Assembly: GCF_016904675.1 (NCBI RefSeq)
Contig: NZ_CP070228.1
Location: 310,001 to 374,000 of the forward strand
Direction: 5' to 3'
DNA length: 64,000 nucleotides
From: Arcanobacterium phocisimile
GTDB taxonomy: Bacteria > Actinomycetota > Actinomycetes > Actinomycetales > Actinomycetaceae
This document shows positions 34,424 to 45,168 of the stretch, in pieces; position 1 is the stretch's first letter, and every line of letters begins with the position of its first letter. Under the pieces are notes generated by a model. The model saw only the letters and a list, made by a program, of their open reading frames with translations, was not told where the DNA came from and did not search any database. A program made the position numbers and the translations under genes.

Positions 34424-35760
34424 ATGCTTTCCGTGCACCGGGAACGCTCTCCCCGGTTCTTTCTAACAATTGGGACACCGAGCGCCCATGGACTCTCGAC
34501 GGGTACCGTGCAACTGGTGGATATCAGGCACTAGCACGCGCATGGGAAATCAACCAAGAAAAAGGCGCATTGACGAACCTGATCAAAGAATCAGGGTTGC
34601 GTGGCCGTGGTGGTGCAGGATTCCCAACAGGTCTAAAGTGGTCATTCTTGCCACCAGAAGACGGCGGTGCCCGCTACCTCGTCGTTAACGCCGACGAATC
34701 CGAGCCAGGTACCTGCAAGGACATCCCGTTCTTGATGGCCAACCCCCATCTGCTGATCGAAGGAATGGCTATCTGTTTGATGGCTATCGGAGGCCACGAT
34801 GGTTTCATCTATCTGCGCGGGGAAGTCGTCCACGTTTACCGACGTTTGCTCGCTGCCGTACGCGAAGCAAAAGAAGCCGGAATCATCGGCAAGGGCTTGG
34901 GCCCAAACGGTGACTACGATATCAATATCACCGTGCACGCCGGCGCTGGTGCCTACATCTGTGGCGAAGAGACCGCACTCCTCGATTCACTCGAAGGTTT
35001 CCGTGGTCAGCCACGCTTGAAGCCACCATTCCCAGCAGTAGCAGGCTTGTACGCCCGCCCAACCGTGGTCAACAACGTCGAATCGATCGCCTCGGTTCCA
35101 GGAATCATCAAGAACGGAACCGAATGGTTCACTGCGATGGGTGCTGGAACGAAGAATTCCCCAGGTCACGGTATCTTCTCCATTTCTGGTCACGTGAAGA
35201 ACCCAGGCCAATTCGAAGCACCATTCGGTATCACGATGCGTGAACTTCTCGACATGGCTGGCGGTATTCGCGAAGGACACGAACTGAAGTTCTTCGCCGT
35301 CGGTGGCTCCTCAGCTCCGCTGTTCACCCCAGACCACCTCGACGTCCCACTCGGATATGAAGAAGTTGCCGAAGCCGGTTCGATGCTCGCAACGCGCGCA
35401 ATCCAGATTTTCGACGAAACCGTTTCGGTGGTGCGCGTCGTGTCTCGCTGGACTGACTTCTACCAGCACGAATCATGCGGTAAATGTACTCCATGCCGTG
35501 AAGGCACATTCTGGATGCGCCAAATCATGCACCGTTTCGAAGCTGGCCAAGGAACCGAAGCCGATATCGATTTGCTCTACGAAATCGCATCGAATATTGC
35601 TGGCCGTTCCTTCTGTGCGCTCGGCGATGCGGCGGCAACGCCGATTCGTTCCGCAATCGATTTGTTCCGTTCCGAATTTGTCGATGCGTGCTCGATGCCA
35701 ACTGCCGAGCAATATCCAATCGCTCAATCGGCTCTTTTCAGTGAAGTAGGTGTTCGATGA
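34420..35760 (+). CDS. nuoF: NADH-quinone oxidoreductase subunit F
   Basis: 446-residue NADH-oxidising subunit. The NADH/FMN loop RGRGGAGFPTGLKW and the flavin-site VNADESEPGTCKD are present, as are GAGAYICGEETALLDSLEG and the [4Fe-4S] N3 motif ESCGKCTPCREGT. The start is GTG at 34420, overlapping the nuoE stop (GTGA) with AAGGAGGAG just upstream; the open frame extends 12 codons further into nuoE but that part is not conserved. Confidence 0.97.
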   Translation: MNAFRAPGTLSPVLSNNWDTERPWTLDGYRATGGYQALARAWEINQEKGALTNLIKESGLRGRGGAGFPTGLKWSFLPPEDGGARYLVVNADESEPGTCKDIPFLMANPHLLIEGMAICLMAIGGHDGFIYLRGEVVHVYRRLLAAVREAKEAGIIGKGLGPNGDYDINITVHAGAGAYICGEETALLDSLEGFRGQPRLKPPFPAVAGLYARPTVVNNVESIASVPGIIKNGTEWFTAMGAGTKNSPGHGIFSISGHVKNPGQFEAPFGITMRELLDMAGGIREGHELKFFAVGGSSAPLFTPDHLDVPLGYEEVAEAGSMLATRAIQIFDETVSVVRVVSRWTDFYQHESCGKCTPCREGTFWMRQIMHRFEAGQGTEADIDLLYEIASNIAGRSFCALGDAAATPIRSAIDLFRSEFVDACSMPTAEQYPIAQSALFSEVGVR

Positions 35761-38351
35761 CAACCCAGGTATCTCCAACCGAAGAGTTGGTAACACTCAC
35801 GGTCGATGGCCGGGAAGTGTCAGTTCCTAAAGGTACGCTGATCATTCGCGCAGCTGAAAAAGTCGGTGTGCATATTCCACGTTTCTGTGACCATCCGTTA
35901 CTCAAACCAGCAGCTGCGTGCCGCCAGTGCTTGGTGGAGGTTGCTGCTCCGGGCCGCGACGGCACGATCTCGAAGATGCCGAAGCCACAGCCGGCATGTG
36001 CCGTAACAGTTGCACCGGGCATGGAAGTCTACTCGGCAGAAACTTCTGAGGTTGCCAAGAAGGCACAGCACGGCATCATGGAGTTCTTGCTCATCAATCA
36101 CCCAATGGATTGCCCAGTGTGTGATAAAGGTGGCGAGTGCCCGCTGCAAAACCAGGCGATGACCGATGGTCGTACCAAGTCCCGCTTCGTTGACATTAAG
36201 CGCACGTATCCGAAGCCAATTTCGGTTTCGGCAAATATTTTGCTCGATCGCGACCGTTGCATCTTGTGCCAGCGTTGTACACGATTCTCGAGCCAAATTG
36301 CGGGCGACCCATTCATCCAGCTTCACGGCCGTTCCGGCGGTAGTGCTGGTATGGAAGTTCACGGCATGCACGGTTCCCAGATTGGTAATTTCGACGCCGG
36401 TGTGCTCGATTTCGCTGCGGATGAGGAAACCGAGTCGTTGACCGCACTAAACAATTTCGCGGGTCCAGCTGGCGAAGCGGGCCTGTCGGTTGGTTATGCA
36501 TCTGGCCCAGTTGAGCCAAATGAAGTAGATGTGACCGGTGCGCCGTTCTCTTCCTACTTTTCCGGTAACGTCATCCAGATTTGCCCAGTGGGCGCGTTGA
36601 CGTCGGTTTCTTACCGCTTCCGGGCTCGGCCATTCGATTTGGTTTCCGTTCCTTCGGTTTCTGAGCATGACGCTTCGGGTTCAGCAATCCGCGTTGATTA
36701 CCGACGTGGCACGGTTGTTCGCCGTCTTGCATTGGAAGATATGGATGTCAACGAAGACTGGATCACTGACAAGGATCGGTTTGCGTTCCGCTGGCAGACT
36801 GGCACTGACCGCGTGGTCTACCCACAGCTCAAGGGCGTGGATCCAAGCGAACCAGTTTCGTGGGCAGAAGCGCTCAATGTTGCTGCTGAAGGTTTGAAAA
36901 AGGCACAGAAGAAGGGCGTTGGCATCATTACCGGCGGCCGGGTGACTCTCGAAGATGCCTACGCATACTCGAAGTTCGCACGCGTCGTCTTGGGTACGAA
37001 CGATATCGACTTCCGTACCCGCAAGCACAGCGCCGAAGAAGATGCATTCTTAGCAGCTCGCGTAGCTGGCAAGGAATGCGACGTCACCTACAGCGATCTC
37101 GAGCATGCAAAGCATGTTCTACTCGTTGGCCTCGAAGCTGAAGAAGAAATCGGTTCGGTATTCTTGCGGTTGCGCAAGGGCGCTCTTGATAAGACGACGT
37201 CGGTCTCGGTAGTTTCGGCTTTCGAAACCCGCGGCAGTGCCAAAATGCTCGCCCGGTTCATCCCAGCAACGCCTGGTACTGAAGCTGAAGTTCTCGACGC
37301 TATGCACGACGCAGGCGATAGCATCTTTGCAGATACCTACCGCGATCTTGCCGGTGAAGGCGCAGTGATTGTGCTCGGTGAACGGAGTGCTGATTTCCCT
37401 GGCACACTTTCGGCAGCTGTTCGACTCGCGGAACGCACCGGTGCGAAACTTGCGTGGATTCCACGTCGTGCTGGTGATCGTGGTGCTCTTGATGCTGGCG
37501 CGGTTGCCCACCTGCTCCCAGTTGGACGTTTGGTCTCTGACCCAGCCGCACGTGTTGATGTTGCTGCTGCCTGGGGCGTTGAGCGTCTTCCGGAAACCCC
37601 AGGCCGTTCAACTGAGGAAATCTTGGCTGCGGCAACTGCTGGCGAACTCGGCGCTGTCATCCTTGGTGGTGTTGAGCTTGCAGACCTGCCACTCGGAGCA
37701 CGTGAAGCACTTGAAAATGTTTTCGTGATCCAGCTCGAAGTGCGCAAGAGCGAAACATCTGAACTTGCTGATGTTTTACTCCCGGTAGCACCTCCGGCAG
37801 AAAAGGGTGGCACGTTCGTGAACTGGGAAGGCCGGTTGCGTCCATTTGGTCAGACATTAGTTTCACGCAATGTTCCAGATCGCCGCGTACTGCACGATCT
37901 GGCTCATGAGTTTGGTGTCGATCTCGGTTTGGCAACCTTGTCTGATGCGGTTTCCGAGTGGGCTTTGATGCGCAATTGGGATGGCGAACGTGGGCAAGAC
38001 CCAGTTGTGCGTACCGCGCAACCACCAGTTATTGGCGCCGGACAAGTCGTCCTTGCTTCTTGGAAACTCATGCTTGATGCTGGTGCTTTGCAGTCCGATG
38101 AGCCAAACTTAGCTCGTACCGCACGCCGCCCAGTTGCTTTGATGTCAGCGAACACGGCACGTGACTCACAGATCGGTGACTATGTGAAGATCATCGGCCG
38201 CACTGGTGAGATGGTTTTGGAAACTGCAGTTATCGAGATGCCCGATGGTGTGGTTTGGGTTCCACAGAACTCAGCTGGTAGCCAGATTGCTCTCATTGGT
38301 TCTGCAGCCGGAGACATCGTTTCGATTCAAGCAACGGAGGTAACGAAGTGA
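35757..38351 (+). CDS. nuoG: NADH-quinone oxidoreductase subunit G
   Basis: 864-residue iron-sulphur subunit. [2Fe-2S] ligands are C44, C55, C58 and C81. The His-Cys3 cluster is H115, C119, C122, C128 (HPMDCPVCDKGGEC). A [4Fe-4S] motif starts at C168-C171-C174 (RCILCQRCTRF), and a molybdopterin-oxidoreductase-like body follows without cofactor role. Overlaps of four bases on both sides keep it coupled to nuoF and nuoH. Confidence 0.96.
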   Translation: MTTQVSPTEELVTLTVDGREVSVPKGTLIIRAAEKVGVHIPRFCDHPLLKPAAACRQCLVEVAAPGRDGTISKMPKPQPACAVTVAPGMEVYSAETSEVAKKAQHGIMEFLLINHPMDCPVCDKGGECPLQNQAMTDGRTKSRFVDIKRTYPKPISVSANILLDRDRCILCQRCTRFSSQIAGDPFIQLHGRSGGSAGMEVHGMHGSQIGNFDAGVLDFAADEETESLTALNNFAGPAGEAGLSVGYASGPVEPNEVDVTGAPFSSYFSGNVIQICPVGALTSVSYRFRARPFDLVSVPSVSEHDASGSAIRVDYRRGTVVRRLALEDMDVNEDWITDKDRFAFRWQTGTDRVVYPQLKGVDPSEPVSWAEALNVAAEGLKKAQKKGVGIITGGRVTLEDAYAYSKFARVVLGTNDIDFRTRKHSAEEDAFLAARVAGKECDVTYSDLEHAKHVLLVGLEAEEEIGSVFLRLRKGALDKTTSVSVVSAFETRGSAKMLARFIPATPGTEAEVLDAMHDAGDSIFADTYRDLAGEGAVIVLGERSADFPGTLSAAVRLAERTGAKLAWIPRRAGDRGALDAGAVAHLLPVGRLVSDPAARVDVAAAWGVERLPETPGRSTEEILAAATAGELGAVILGGVELADLPLGAREALENVFVIQLEVRKSETSELADVLLPVAPPAEKGGTFVNWEGRLRPFGQTLVSRNVPDRRVLHDLAHEFGVDLGLATLSDAVSEWALMRNWDGERGQDPVVRTAQPPVIGAGQVVLASWKLMLDAGALQSDEPNLARTARRPVALMSANTARDSQIGDYVKIIGRTGEMVLETAVIEMPDGVVWVPQNSAGSQIALIGSAAGDIVSIQATEVTK

Positions 38352-39676
38352 ATCCCATGATTTTTACTCAGGTCGTTGCAGATTTCTCCAATGATACGTG
38401 GTGGATTTCTGGGCTGAAGGCACTCTTTATTGTGCTTTTCTTGATCTTCTCAGTTATCTTCGCACTGTGGTTCGAGCGTCGGTTGATTGCTCGATTCCAG
38501 AACCGTGTTGGCCCAAACACTGTTGGCCCATTCGGTCTCGGCCAGTCCTTCCCAGACGCTTTGAAGTTGATCTTTAAAGAAGACTTCTGGCTTGCAGGTG
38601 CAGAAAAGATCGTCTACATCGTTGCTCCGGTTATCACCGCAATTTGTGCGTTCTCCGTGATGGCAGTGATCCCAATGGGTCCAGAAGTGTCAATCTTCGG
38701 TTTGCGCACTCCACTACAACTCACCGATTCCCCAGTGGCGATGCTCTTCATTCTTGCAGTTGCAGCGTTGGGCGAATACGGAATGGTCTTCGGTGGTTGG
38801 TCTGCGAAGTCCACCCTCCCGCTCTACGGTTCGGTGCGTTCGGCAACCCAGATGATTTCTTACGAACTCGCACAGGGTTTGAGCCTAGTGACGATCTTCT
38901 TAGCTGCGGCCACGATGTCGACCTCCGGTATCGTCGGTGCTCAGCAAGAGATTTGGAACGTTGTTACGTTGCTTCCTGCCTTCTTGGTATTCCTCGTCAC
39001 CATGTTCGGTGAAACGAACCGTTTGCCTTTCGACCTTCCAGAAGCTGAAGGCGAAATTGTTGCAGGTCCGCATACCGAATACTCGTCGATGAAGTTCGCT
39101 TGGTACTACTTGGGCGAATACGTCAACATGTTCAACGTGTCGATGTTGGCTGTGACTTTGTTCTTCGGTGGCTGGCGTTCTGGACCAATTATGACCACTC
39201 TTTGCGGTCTGATCGGTTTCGACCCGAACACCGGCTGGTTCCCCATGCTTGTCTTCATCTTCAAGGTCTGGATATTTATTGGGATCTTCGTGTGGGTTCG
39301 TGCGACACTGTTGCGATTCCGTTACGACCAGTTCATGAAGCTTGGCTGGAAGGGCTTGATTCCATCAGCACTCATCTGGTTGACCATCGTGCTTGTGCTC
39401 CACGGTTACAAGATGATTCACCCACAGTTCAATGATCGTTGGCCAATGATCATCCTGTCCACTGGCTTTGCGATCATCATGCTGATCTGGGCCTTCGTTC
39501 GTGACGACGAGAAGATTTCACAAAGTGAGCTCATTGCTCAGCGTGAAAGCCAAGAATTTGATGGATTTGAAGACGGCTATCCAGTGCCACCACTGCCAGG
39601 TCAGCATCTTCCGCCATCGCCACGAGCTACTCGTCGAGTAGCTAACCCTGTGCCAACTACAACCCAGGAGGCGTAA
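38348..39676 (+). CDS. nuoH: NADH-quinone oxidoreductase subunit H
   Basis: 442-residue membrane subunit with about nine helices, linking the quinone site to the pump. Conserved segments are LWFERRLIARFQNRVGPNTVG, the quinone-site loop RSATQMISYELAQGLSL, and FGETNRLPFDLPEAEGEIVAG with its acidic cluster. A Pro/Arg-rich C-terminal tail of about 50 residues is longer than in E. coli. Confidence 0.97.
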   Translation: MNPMIFTQVVADFSNDTWWISGLKALFIVLFLIFSVIFALWFERRLIARFQNRVGPNTVGPFGLGQSFPDALKLIFKEDFWLAGAEKIVYIVAPVITAICAFSVMAVIPMGPEVSIFGLRTPLQLTDSPVAMLFILAVAALGEYGMVFGGWSAKSTLPLYGSVRSATQMISYELAQGLSLVTIFLAAATMSTSGIVGAQQEIWNVVTLLPAFLVFLVTMFGETNRLPFDLPEAEGEIVAGPHTEYSSMKFAWYYLGEYVNMFNVSMLAVTLFFGGWRSGPIMTTLCGLIGFDPNTGWFPMLVFIFKVWIFIGIFVWVRATLLRFRYDQFMKLGWKGLIPSALIWLTIVLVLHGYKMIHPQFNDRWPMIILSTGFAIIMLIWAFVRDDEKISQSELIAQRESQEFDGFEDGYPVPPLPGQHLPPSPRATRRVANPVPTTTQEA

Positions 39677-39679
39677 AGA

Positions 39680-40363
39680 ATGTCGGATAAAGAATTCGCT
39701 CAGCCTGACGAATCGCTATATAGCCCGAATAAGAAGGGCGTATTGGGTCGAGCATTTGCACCGGTCGCTGGTTTTGGTGTGACATTCTCTACCCTCTTCC
39801 GCCCAACAGTTACTGAACAGTACCTGCCGCACAAGCCCGAACAGAAAACTCCACCACGTCCGCGCTACCACGGTATGCACCGGCTCAACCGGTATGCGGA
39901 CGGTTTGGAAAAGTGTATTGGATGCGAATTGTGTGCATGGGCATGCCCAGCTGACGCAATCTACGTTGAAGCCTCCTCTAATCATCCAGGCGAGCAGTAC
40001 TCACCTGGTGAGCGCTACGGTCGGGTTTACCAGATCAACTACTTGCGTTGTATTTTCTGCTCGTACTGCATTCAGGCTTGCCCAACTCGCGCATTGACGA
40101 TGACAAACGAATATGAAATTGCCGATCAAACCCGTGAGTCGCTGATTTACGAGAAGCAAGATCTTTTGGTTCCACTAGCTGAAGGTATGCTCGCTACGCC
40201 ACACCCAATGGCTGACGGTACCACAGATGCGAACTATTACAAGGGCGAAATTACTGGTCCAACCCAAGATCAGGTTGACTGGGTGAAACAAGTACGTCCA
40301 GATGATCCAACCGTTTCTTCTGCACGCGTGACATCTGTGGCTACGAAGGAGGCGCAGAACTGA
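39680..40363 (+). CDS. nuoI: NADH-quinone oxidoreductase subunit I
   Basis: 227-residue ferredoxin-like subunit with two [4Fe-4S] motifs (N6a/N6b): C79-C82-C85-C89 ([12 protein letters not shown]) and C124-C127-C130-C134 ([12 protein letters not shown]). The N-terminal amphipathic segment ([20 protein letters not shown]) lies on the membrane arm. A C-terminal extension of about 50 residues follows the ferredoxin fold. It starts three bases after nuoH and overlaps nuoJ by one. Confidence 0.97.
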   Translation: MSDKEFAQPDESLYSPNKKGVLGRAFAPVAGFGVTFSTLFRPTVTEQYLPHKPEQKTPPRPRYHGMHRLNRYADGLEKCIGCELCAWACPADAIYVEASSNHPGEQYSPGERYGRVYQINYLRCIFCSYCIQACPTRALTMTNEYEIADQTRESLIYEKQDLLVPLAEGMLATPHPMADGTTDANYYKGEITGPTQDQVDWVKQVRPDDPTVSSARVTSVATKEAQN

Positions 40364-41370
40364 TGCCTACTGAACCATTAACTACGCTGTCGATTGGAAC
40401 AGGGGAGATGATCCTGTTCTCTGTAACGTCAGTGTGCATGATTGCTTTGGCAGTCTTCGGTCTACTTATCACTCGCAAAGCTGTACTCACCACGTTGAGC
40501 GTTATCGGCGTGATGGTTGGCTTGGCTGTGCTCTACACGGCGCTCGAAGCCCCGTTTATGGGCGTTGTTCAAGTGGTGGTTTACACCGGAGCGATTTTGA
40601 TGATGTTCCTGTTCGTTCTCATGCTCATCGGTGTTGATTCAGCAGATTCGGGACATGAGACGCTCAAGGTGCAGCGCCCAGTAGCTATTCTCGGCGGAGT
40701 CGGTATTGCCGCAATTCTTATCGGTGTTGCTTTCGGTGCGAAAGCGCCACAAGGAATTGGTCTGGAAGTAGCAAATGCGGAATCCAACCCGGTGGGTGTC
40801 GCAACACTGATTTTCTCCTCATCGGTTCTTACTCTTCAGCTCACTGGAACGTTGCTCATTGTTGCTGCCTTGGGCGCAATGACGCTCACTCACCGTGATC
40901 GTGTCAAGGAGCGCATCACTCAAGAACAGCTCGCGCACATGCGTATGCAGCAGTTCAGTGATTCCGGCGTTCACGTTGGCCAGAAGCCACCGCCGGGCGT
41001 TTACGCAGAGTCGAACTCGTCGGCTAACCCAGCGCTTACCGCAGGTGGTTTGCCAGTTGAAGATTCGACCAGCCGCGTACTCCACATTCGTGGCCAGGTA
41101 CGTACCGTTGCAGAAATTTCACCAATGACAGTCAAGCGCGTTATGGATGGCGGAATTCAAGGTCCGGCAACCTACGGCGCTACCGGTCAGGCGCAGATTG
41201 CTGGTATGCCAGGTGAGAGCGCTCCAGATCACGAAGGTGCGCTTGCTCGACTCGGCTCGAGTGACACTCCGATGACTGTTTCAGGTACCGACGAGATTCC
41301 TGATTCCGAAACAGTTCAGCGTGAGCACGATATCACTCTAGAGAACACTGAGAAGTCGGAGGAGAACTGA
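40363..41370 (+). CDS. nuoJ: NADH-quinone oxidoreductase subunit J
   Basis: 335 residues. The first about 180 residues are the five-helix NuoJ core, including the conserved transmembrane stretch [20 protein letters not shown] whose pi-bulge participates in coupling. The last about 155 residues are hydrophilic, rich in Gly/Ser/Glu and without known motifs ([17 protein letters not shown] ... EKSEEN). This tail is much longer than in E. coli NuoJ (184 residues in total). It is coupled to nuoI and nuoK by one-base overlaps. Confidence 0.95.
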   Translation: MPTEPLTTLSIGTGEMILFSVTSVCMIALAVFGLLITRKAVLTTLSVIGVMVGLAVLYTALEAPFMGVVQVVVYTGAILMMFLFVLMLIGVDSADSGHETLKVQRPVAILGGVGIAAILIGVAFGAKAPQGIGLEVANAESNPVGVATLIFSSSVLTLQLTGTLLIVAALGAMTLTHRDRVKERITQEQLAHMRMQQFSDSGVHVGQKPPPGVYAESNSSANPALTAGGLPVEDSTSRVLHIRGQVRTVAEISPMTVKRVMDGGIQGPATYGATGQAQIAGMPGESAPDHEGALARLGSSDTPMTVSGTDEIPDSETVQREHDITLENTEKSEEN

Positions 41371-41669
41371 TGAACCTCATGTTTTATATCGCCTTAGCCG
41401 CAATTCTCTTCGCGATCGGCGCTGCCACTGTGCTCACTCGTCGAAACGGCGTGATTGCACTTCTCGGTATTGAGCTCATGCTCTCTGCTTGCAACCTTGC
41501 ATTCATCACCTTCTCGCGAATGCACGGCAATCTTGAAGGTCAACAATTCGCGTTCTTTGTGATGGTCGTAGCTGCCGCCGAAGTCGTTGTTGGTTTGGCC
41601 ATCATCGTCTCCATTTTCCGAACCCGCAGGTCCGCATCGCTTGACGGTGCCAACCTCATGAAGCACTGA
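41370..41669 (+). CDS. nuoK: NADH-quinone oxidoreductase subunit K
   Basis: 99-residue three-helix subunit homologous to MrpC. The key acidic residues in membrane helices are visible in [20 protein letters not shown] (first Glu) and [18 protein letters not shown] (second Glu); both are needed for proton transfer in the family. Its start overlaps the nuoJ stop by one base. Confidence 0.97.
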   Translation: MNLMFYIALAAILFAIGAATVLTRRNGVIALLGIELMLSACNLAFITFSRMHGNLEGQQFAFFVMVVAAAEVVVGLAIIVSIFRTRRSASLDGANLMKH

Positions 41670-41681
41670 CGGAAAGCAGGT

Positions 41682-43616
41682 GTGAATCTCTTGTTTAATC
41701 TAGCCGCAGTCGCACAGGTTGGGCAGGCAACCGGAGCAGCAAGCATGGTATGGCTTGCAGTTGCGATCCCGCTGATCTCGTGTGGAATTCTTCTCGTCTT
41801 AGGCCGTCGCGCTGACGCTTGGGGTCACTGGTTGGCCACGCTTGCCTCAGCAAGCGCCTTCGTCGTCGGCCTCCTTGCTACGCTCCAGTTGCTGGGCATG
41901 GACGCCATGAACCGCGTCGTCGAAACCACGCTCTACACGTGGGTTCCAGCCGGTGAACTCTCAGTTGATTTTGGTACTCGAGCGGATCCGCTCTCACTGA
42001 CGTTCGTTTTGCTTGTAACATTCGTTGGAACACTAATCCATATCTACTCTATTTCATACATGGAGCACGATACTGATCGCCGTCGTTTCTTTGCTTACCT
42101 CAACCTTTTCGTTGCCGCGATGCTGTTGTTGGTTCTGGGCAACTCCTACCTCGTTTTGTTCTTCGGATGGGAAGGCGTGGGCTTAGCCTCCTACCTCCTC
42201 ATCTCGTTCTGGAACCACGTTCCGGCATACGCCACCGCTGGTAAGAAGGCATTCGTGATGAACCGTGTTGGTGACTTGGGAATGCTGATCGCCATGATGT
42301 CGATGGTGGTGTCGTTCAGCTCGGTTTCTTTCACCGACGTCGCTACTGGAGCTGAAACACTTCCGGCGAGCACCGCAACCTTCATCGGCATCTTCTTGCT
42401 GGTTGCAGCTTGTGGTAAGTCTGCACAGTTCCCACTCCAAGCCTGGCTCGGTGACGCAATGGCTGGCCCAACCCCAGTTTCGGCGTTGATTCACGCCGCA
42501 ACAATGGTCACCGCCGGTGTTTACCTGATGGTACGTTCCGGTGTTATCTACGCTGTAACGCCTACCGCATCGCTCGTTGTGTCTATCATCGGTCTGATCA
42601 CCTTGGTGTTCGGTGCCGTTGTCGGTGCTGCCAAGGACGACATGAAGAAGGTGCTGGCAGCATCGACCATGTCGCAGATCGGCTACATGATGTTGGCTGC
42701 AACCATGGGCCCAGTTGGCGCAGCGTTTGCTATCTTCCACCTCGTTACTCACGGCTTCTTCAAGGCAAATATGTTCCTTGGCGCCGGTGCTGTCATGCAT
42801 GCGATGAAGGACGAAGTCAATATTCGTGGTTTTGGTGGGTTGAGCAGCCATATGAAGATTACTTTCGGTACTTTCTTGGCTGGCTACCTTGCCATCATCG
42901 GCTTCCCATTCCTCTCGGGTTACTTCTCCAAGGACAAGATCATTGAAGTCGCTTTCTCCGGTGAGGGGCTCCAGCCATGGACCTTTGGAACGATTACCGT
43001 TCTGGTTGCTGGTTTGACTGCCTTCTACATGTCGCGCGTCTTCTTCGCCATCTTCTTGGGCGAAGAGCGCTGGGACCACAAAGACAAGCATCCGCACGAT
43101 CCATCCCCATATATGTGGGTGCCAATGGCAATTTTGGCCCTCGGTTCCCTCGGCCTTGGTGCAGTATTGAACTACACCGGATTCTTGACCTGGCTCGAGC
43201 CAGCTGTTGGACACGGTGAACATCCGCATCCAGTTATTCCGATCTGGGCGATCACTGGTGCAACCTTGACGGTTGTCGCTATCGGTGTTGCCCTGGCATG
43301 GAAGATGTATGTGGCAAGTGCTGTTCCGAAGCTCGCCCCACACAGTAGCGCTTTGGTTCGCGCTGCTCGGGCCGACCTCTACCAAGACGCGGTTAACGAG
43401 AACCTGTTTATGAAGCCCGGTATTGCTGTTGCAGCCGGTACCGAAGTTGCTGATCAGACAATCGTCGACGGTGGTATCGAAGGCTTGGCACAGGCTACGC
43501 GTTCCTCGGGTACGTTGGTGGGCAAGCTACAAACTGGCTATGTTCGAACGTACGCAAGCTGGATTACCTTGGGCGTTATTCTCGCCCTTGCTCTAGCCGT
43601 CCAATCAGCTATGTGA
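41682..43616 (+). CDS. nuoL: NADH-quinone oxidoreductase subunit L
   Basis: 644-residue antiporter-like proton-pumping subunit. Conserved features include FFGWEGVGLASYLLISFW with the pump Glu, the lysine-bearing PTPVSALIHAATMVTAGVYL, GAAKDDMKKVLAASTMSQIG and HLVTHGFFKANMFL. The C-terminal part corresponds to the lateral helix. The start is GTG at 41682, 12 bases after nuoK. Confidence 0.97.
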   Translation: MNLLFNLAAVAQVGQATGAASMVWLAVAIPLISCGILLVLGRRADAWGHWLATLASASAFVVGLLATLQLLGMDAMNRVVETTLYTWVPAGELSVDFGTRADPLSLTFVLLVTFVGTLIHIYSISYMEHDTDRRRFFAYLNLFVAAMLLLVLGNSYLVLFFGWEGVGLASYLLISFWNHVPAYATAGKKAFVMNRVGDLGMLIAMMSMVVSFSSVSFTDVATGAETLPASTATFIGIFLLVAACGKSAQFPLQAWLGDAMAGPTPVSALIHAATMVTAGVYLMVRSGVIYAVTPTASLVVSIIGLITLVFGAVVGAAKDDMKKVLAASTMSQIGYMMLAATMGPVGAAFAIFHLVTHGFFKANMFLGAGAVMHAMKDEVNIRGFGGLSSHMKITFGTFLAGYLAIIGFPFLSGYFSKDKIIEVAFSGEGLQPWTFGTITVLVAGLTAFYMSRVFFAIFLGEERWDHKDKHPHDPSPYMWVPMAILALGSLGLGAVLNYTGFLTWLEPAVGHGEHPHPVIPIWAITGATLTVVAIGVALAWKMYVASAVPKLAPHSSALVRAARADLYQDAVNENLFMKPGIAVAAGTEVADQTIVDGGIEGLAQATRSSGTLVGKLQTGYVRTYASWITLGVILALALAVQSAM

Positions 43617-43635
43617 GACAAGGAGATATATTCAC

Positions 43636-45168
43636 ATGAACATCATTGAAGCAACCGCTCCGTGGCTCACAATCCTCGTTGCGATTCCATTTGTGTCGGG
43701 TTTGCTGTTGTGGTTGGTTAAACCGCTACGCCAGTTCGCCCGTCAATTCGCGCTCGCTATCTCGCTGATCGTTTTGGCTGGCTTCGTTGCCGCTTTTGTG
43801 ACGAGTTTCGACGTTGCTCAAGCTGGTAGCACTCAGTTGTATGAAACCTACCAGTGGATTCCACAGATTGGCGTGACTTTCACGTGGGGAATTAACGGCA
43901 TGGGTGCTGTGATGGTTGCCTTGGCAACCGTCTTGGTTCCGTTCGTTATTGCTGCTGAGTGGACGGATTTTGAGTCACATGACGACGCCGGATACTTCGC
44001 CTGGGTTTTGGTCCTCGAAGCCATCATGATTGGCTTGTTTTCCGCCCGCGATCTCTTCCTCTTCTACGTGCTCTTCGAAGCAATGATCGTTCCGGTCTAC
44101 TTTATGATCGGTCGGTACGGTGGCACTCAGCGCACTCGCGCAGCGATGAAGTTCTTGCTCTTCTCGCTCGCTGGTGGCTTGATTATGCTTGCTGGTGTTA
44201 TCGCCGTCTACGCATACGGAAGTGGTGGACCGGAGGCCTTCGTTCTTGATAAGATCGCTGGAACTTTGCGGTTAACAGCGACCTCAGAGATGTGGGTCTT
44301 CGTGTCGTTCTTCATCGCTTTTGCGATCAAAGCGCCAATGTGGCCAGTTCATACCTGGTTGCCCGATACTGCCGAGCAGGCATCCCCAGGAACTTCAACG
44401 TTGCTCGTTGGTGTGCTTGACAAGCTGGGTACATTCGGAATGATCGCTATCTGCTTGCCGCTCTTCGGTCACGCAGTAACCGTGGTAGCACCCGTTGTTA
44501 TTACGCTGGCGATCATCTCGATCATCTGGGGTGCGCTCATGGCGATCTCCTCAGATAACATGTTGCGTCTCGTTTCCTACACCTCGGTCTCGCACTTCGG
44601 CTTCATCGTTATGGGTATCTTCTCCGGTTCGGCACTTGCGCTATCCGGATCGATTCTCTACATGGTTGCTCACGGTGTGGGTACAGCTGGACTTTTCCTC
44701 ATTGTTGGCTTCCTCGAGCGGCGTGGTCAGTCCTACCTGATTTCTTCTTATGGTGGTTGGCAGCGTGTCACTCCGGTTATTGCCGGCTCGTTCCTCATTG
44801 CAGGTTTGGCGACGATCGCGCTGCCAGGTCTTTCTGGGTTCATTCCTGAATACTTGGTACTTATGGGTACCTACACTATTTGGCCGTACGCGGCAATGGT
44901 TGCTGCGGTTGGCGTGGTGCTCGCCTCGATCTACATTTTGCTACCGTATCAGCGTGCATTTACTGGGCCGAAACCACACATCGATGTACCTGATTTAGGC
45001 GGTCGAGAGAAAACTGTGATGGGTGGACTCATCGCGCTAATGCTCGTGCTCGGATTCTACCCAGCACCGGTCTTGGAGTTGGTTACTCCAGTCGCAGAGA
45101 ACGCAACTATTGTTGCAGTTTCCTCGGCAGATAATGCTCAAGTTTCGATTGAAGGGAGCACCAAGTGA
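43636..45168 (+). CDS. nuoM: NADH-quinone oxidoreductase subunit M
   Basis: 510-residue antiporter-like subunit. The characteristic YVLFEAMIVPVYFMIGRYGG (pump Glu), KAPMWPVHTWLPDTAEQAS and SDNMLRLVSYTSVSHFGFI motifs are intact, with about 14 predicted helices. The ATG is preceded by AAGGAG. It overlaps nuoN by four bases. Confidence 0.97.
   Translation: MNIIEATAPWLTILVAIPFVSGLLLWLVKPLRQFARQFALAISLIVLAGFVAAFVTSFDVAQAGSTQLYETYQWIPQIGVTFTWGINGMGAVMVALATVLVPFVIAAEWTDFESHDDAGYFAWVLVLEAIMIGLFSARDLFLFYVLFEAMIVPVYFMIGRYGGTQRTRAAMKFLLFSLAGGLIMLAGVIAVYAYGSGGPEAFVLDKIAGTLRLTATSEMWVFVSFFIAFAIKAPMWPVHTWLPDTAEQASPGTSTLLVGVLDKLGTFGMIAICLPLFGHAVTVVAPVVITLAIISIIWGALMAISSDNMLRLVSYTSVSHFGFIVMGIFSGSALALSGSILYMVAHGVGTAGLFLIVGFLERRGQSYLISSYGGWQRVTPVIAGSFLIAGLATIALPGLSGFIPEYLVLMGTYTIWPYAAMVAAVGVVLASIYILLPYQRAFTGPKPHIDVPDLGGREKTVMGGLIALMLVLGFYPAPVLELVTPVAENATIVAVSSADNAQVSIEGSTK

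Noticed and set aside
42183-43385. 400-codon open frame on the minus strand
   Set aside because: It lies entirely antisense to the highly conserved nuoL gene, has a His/Cys/Gln-rich composition typical of antisense shadows, and has no recognisable domain.
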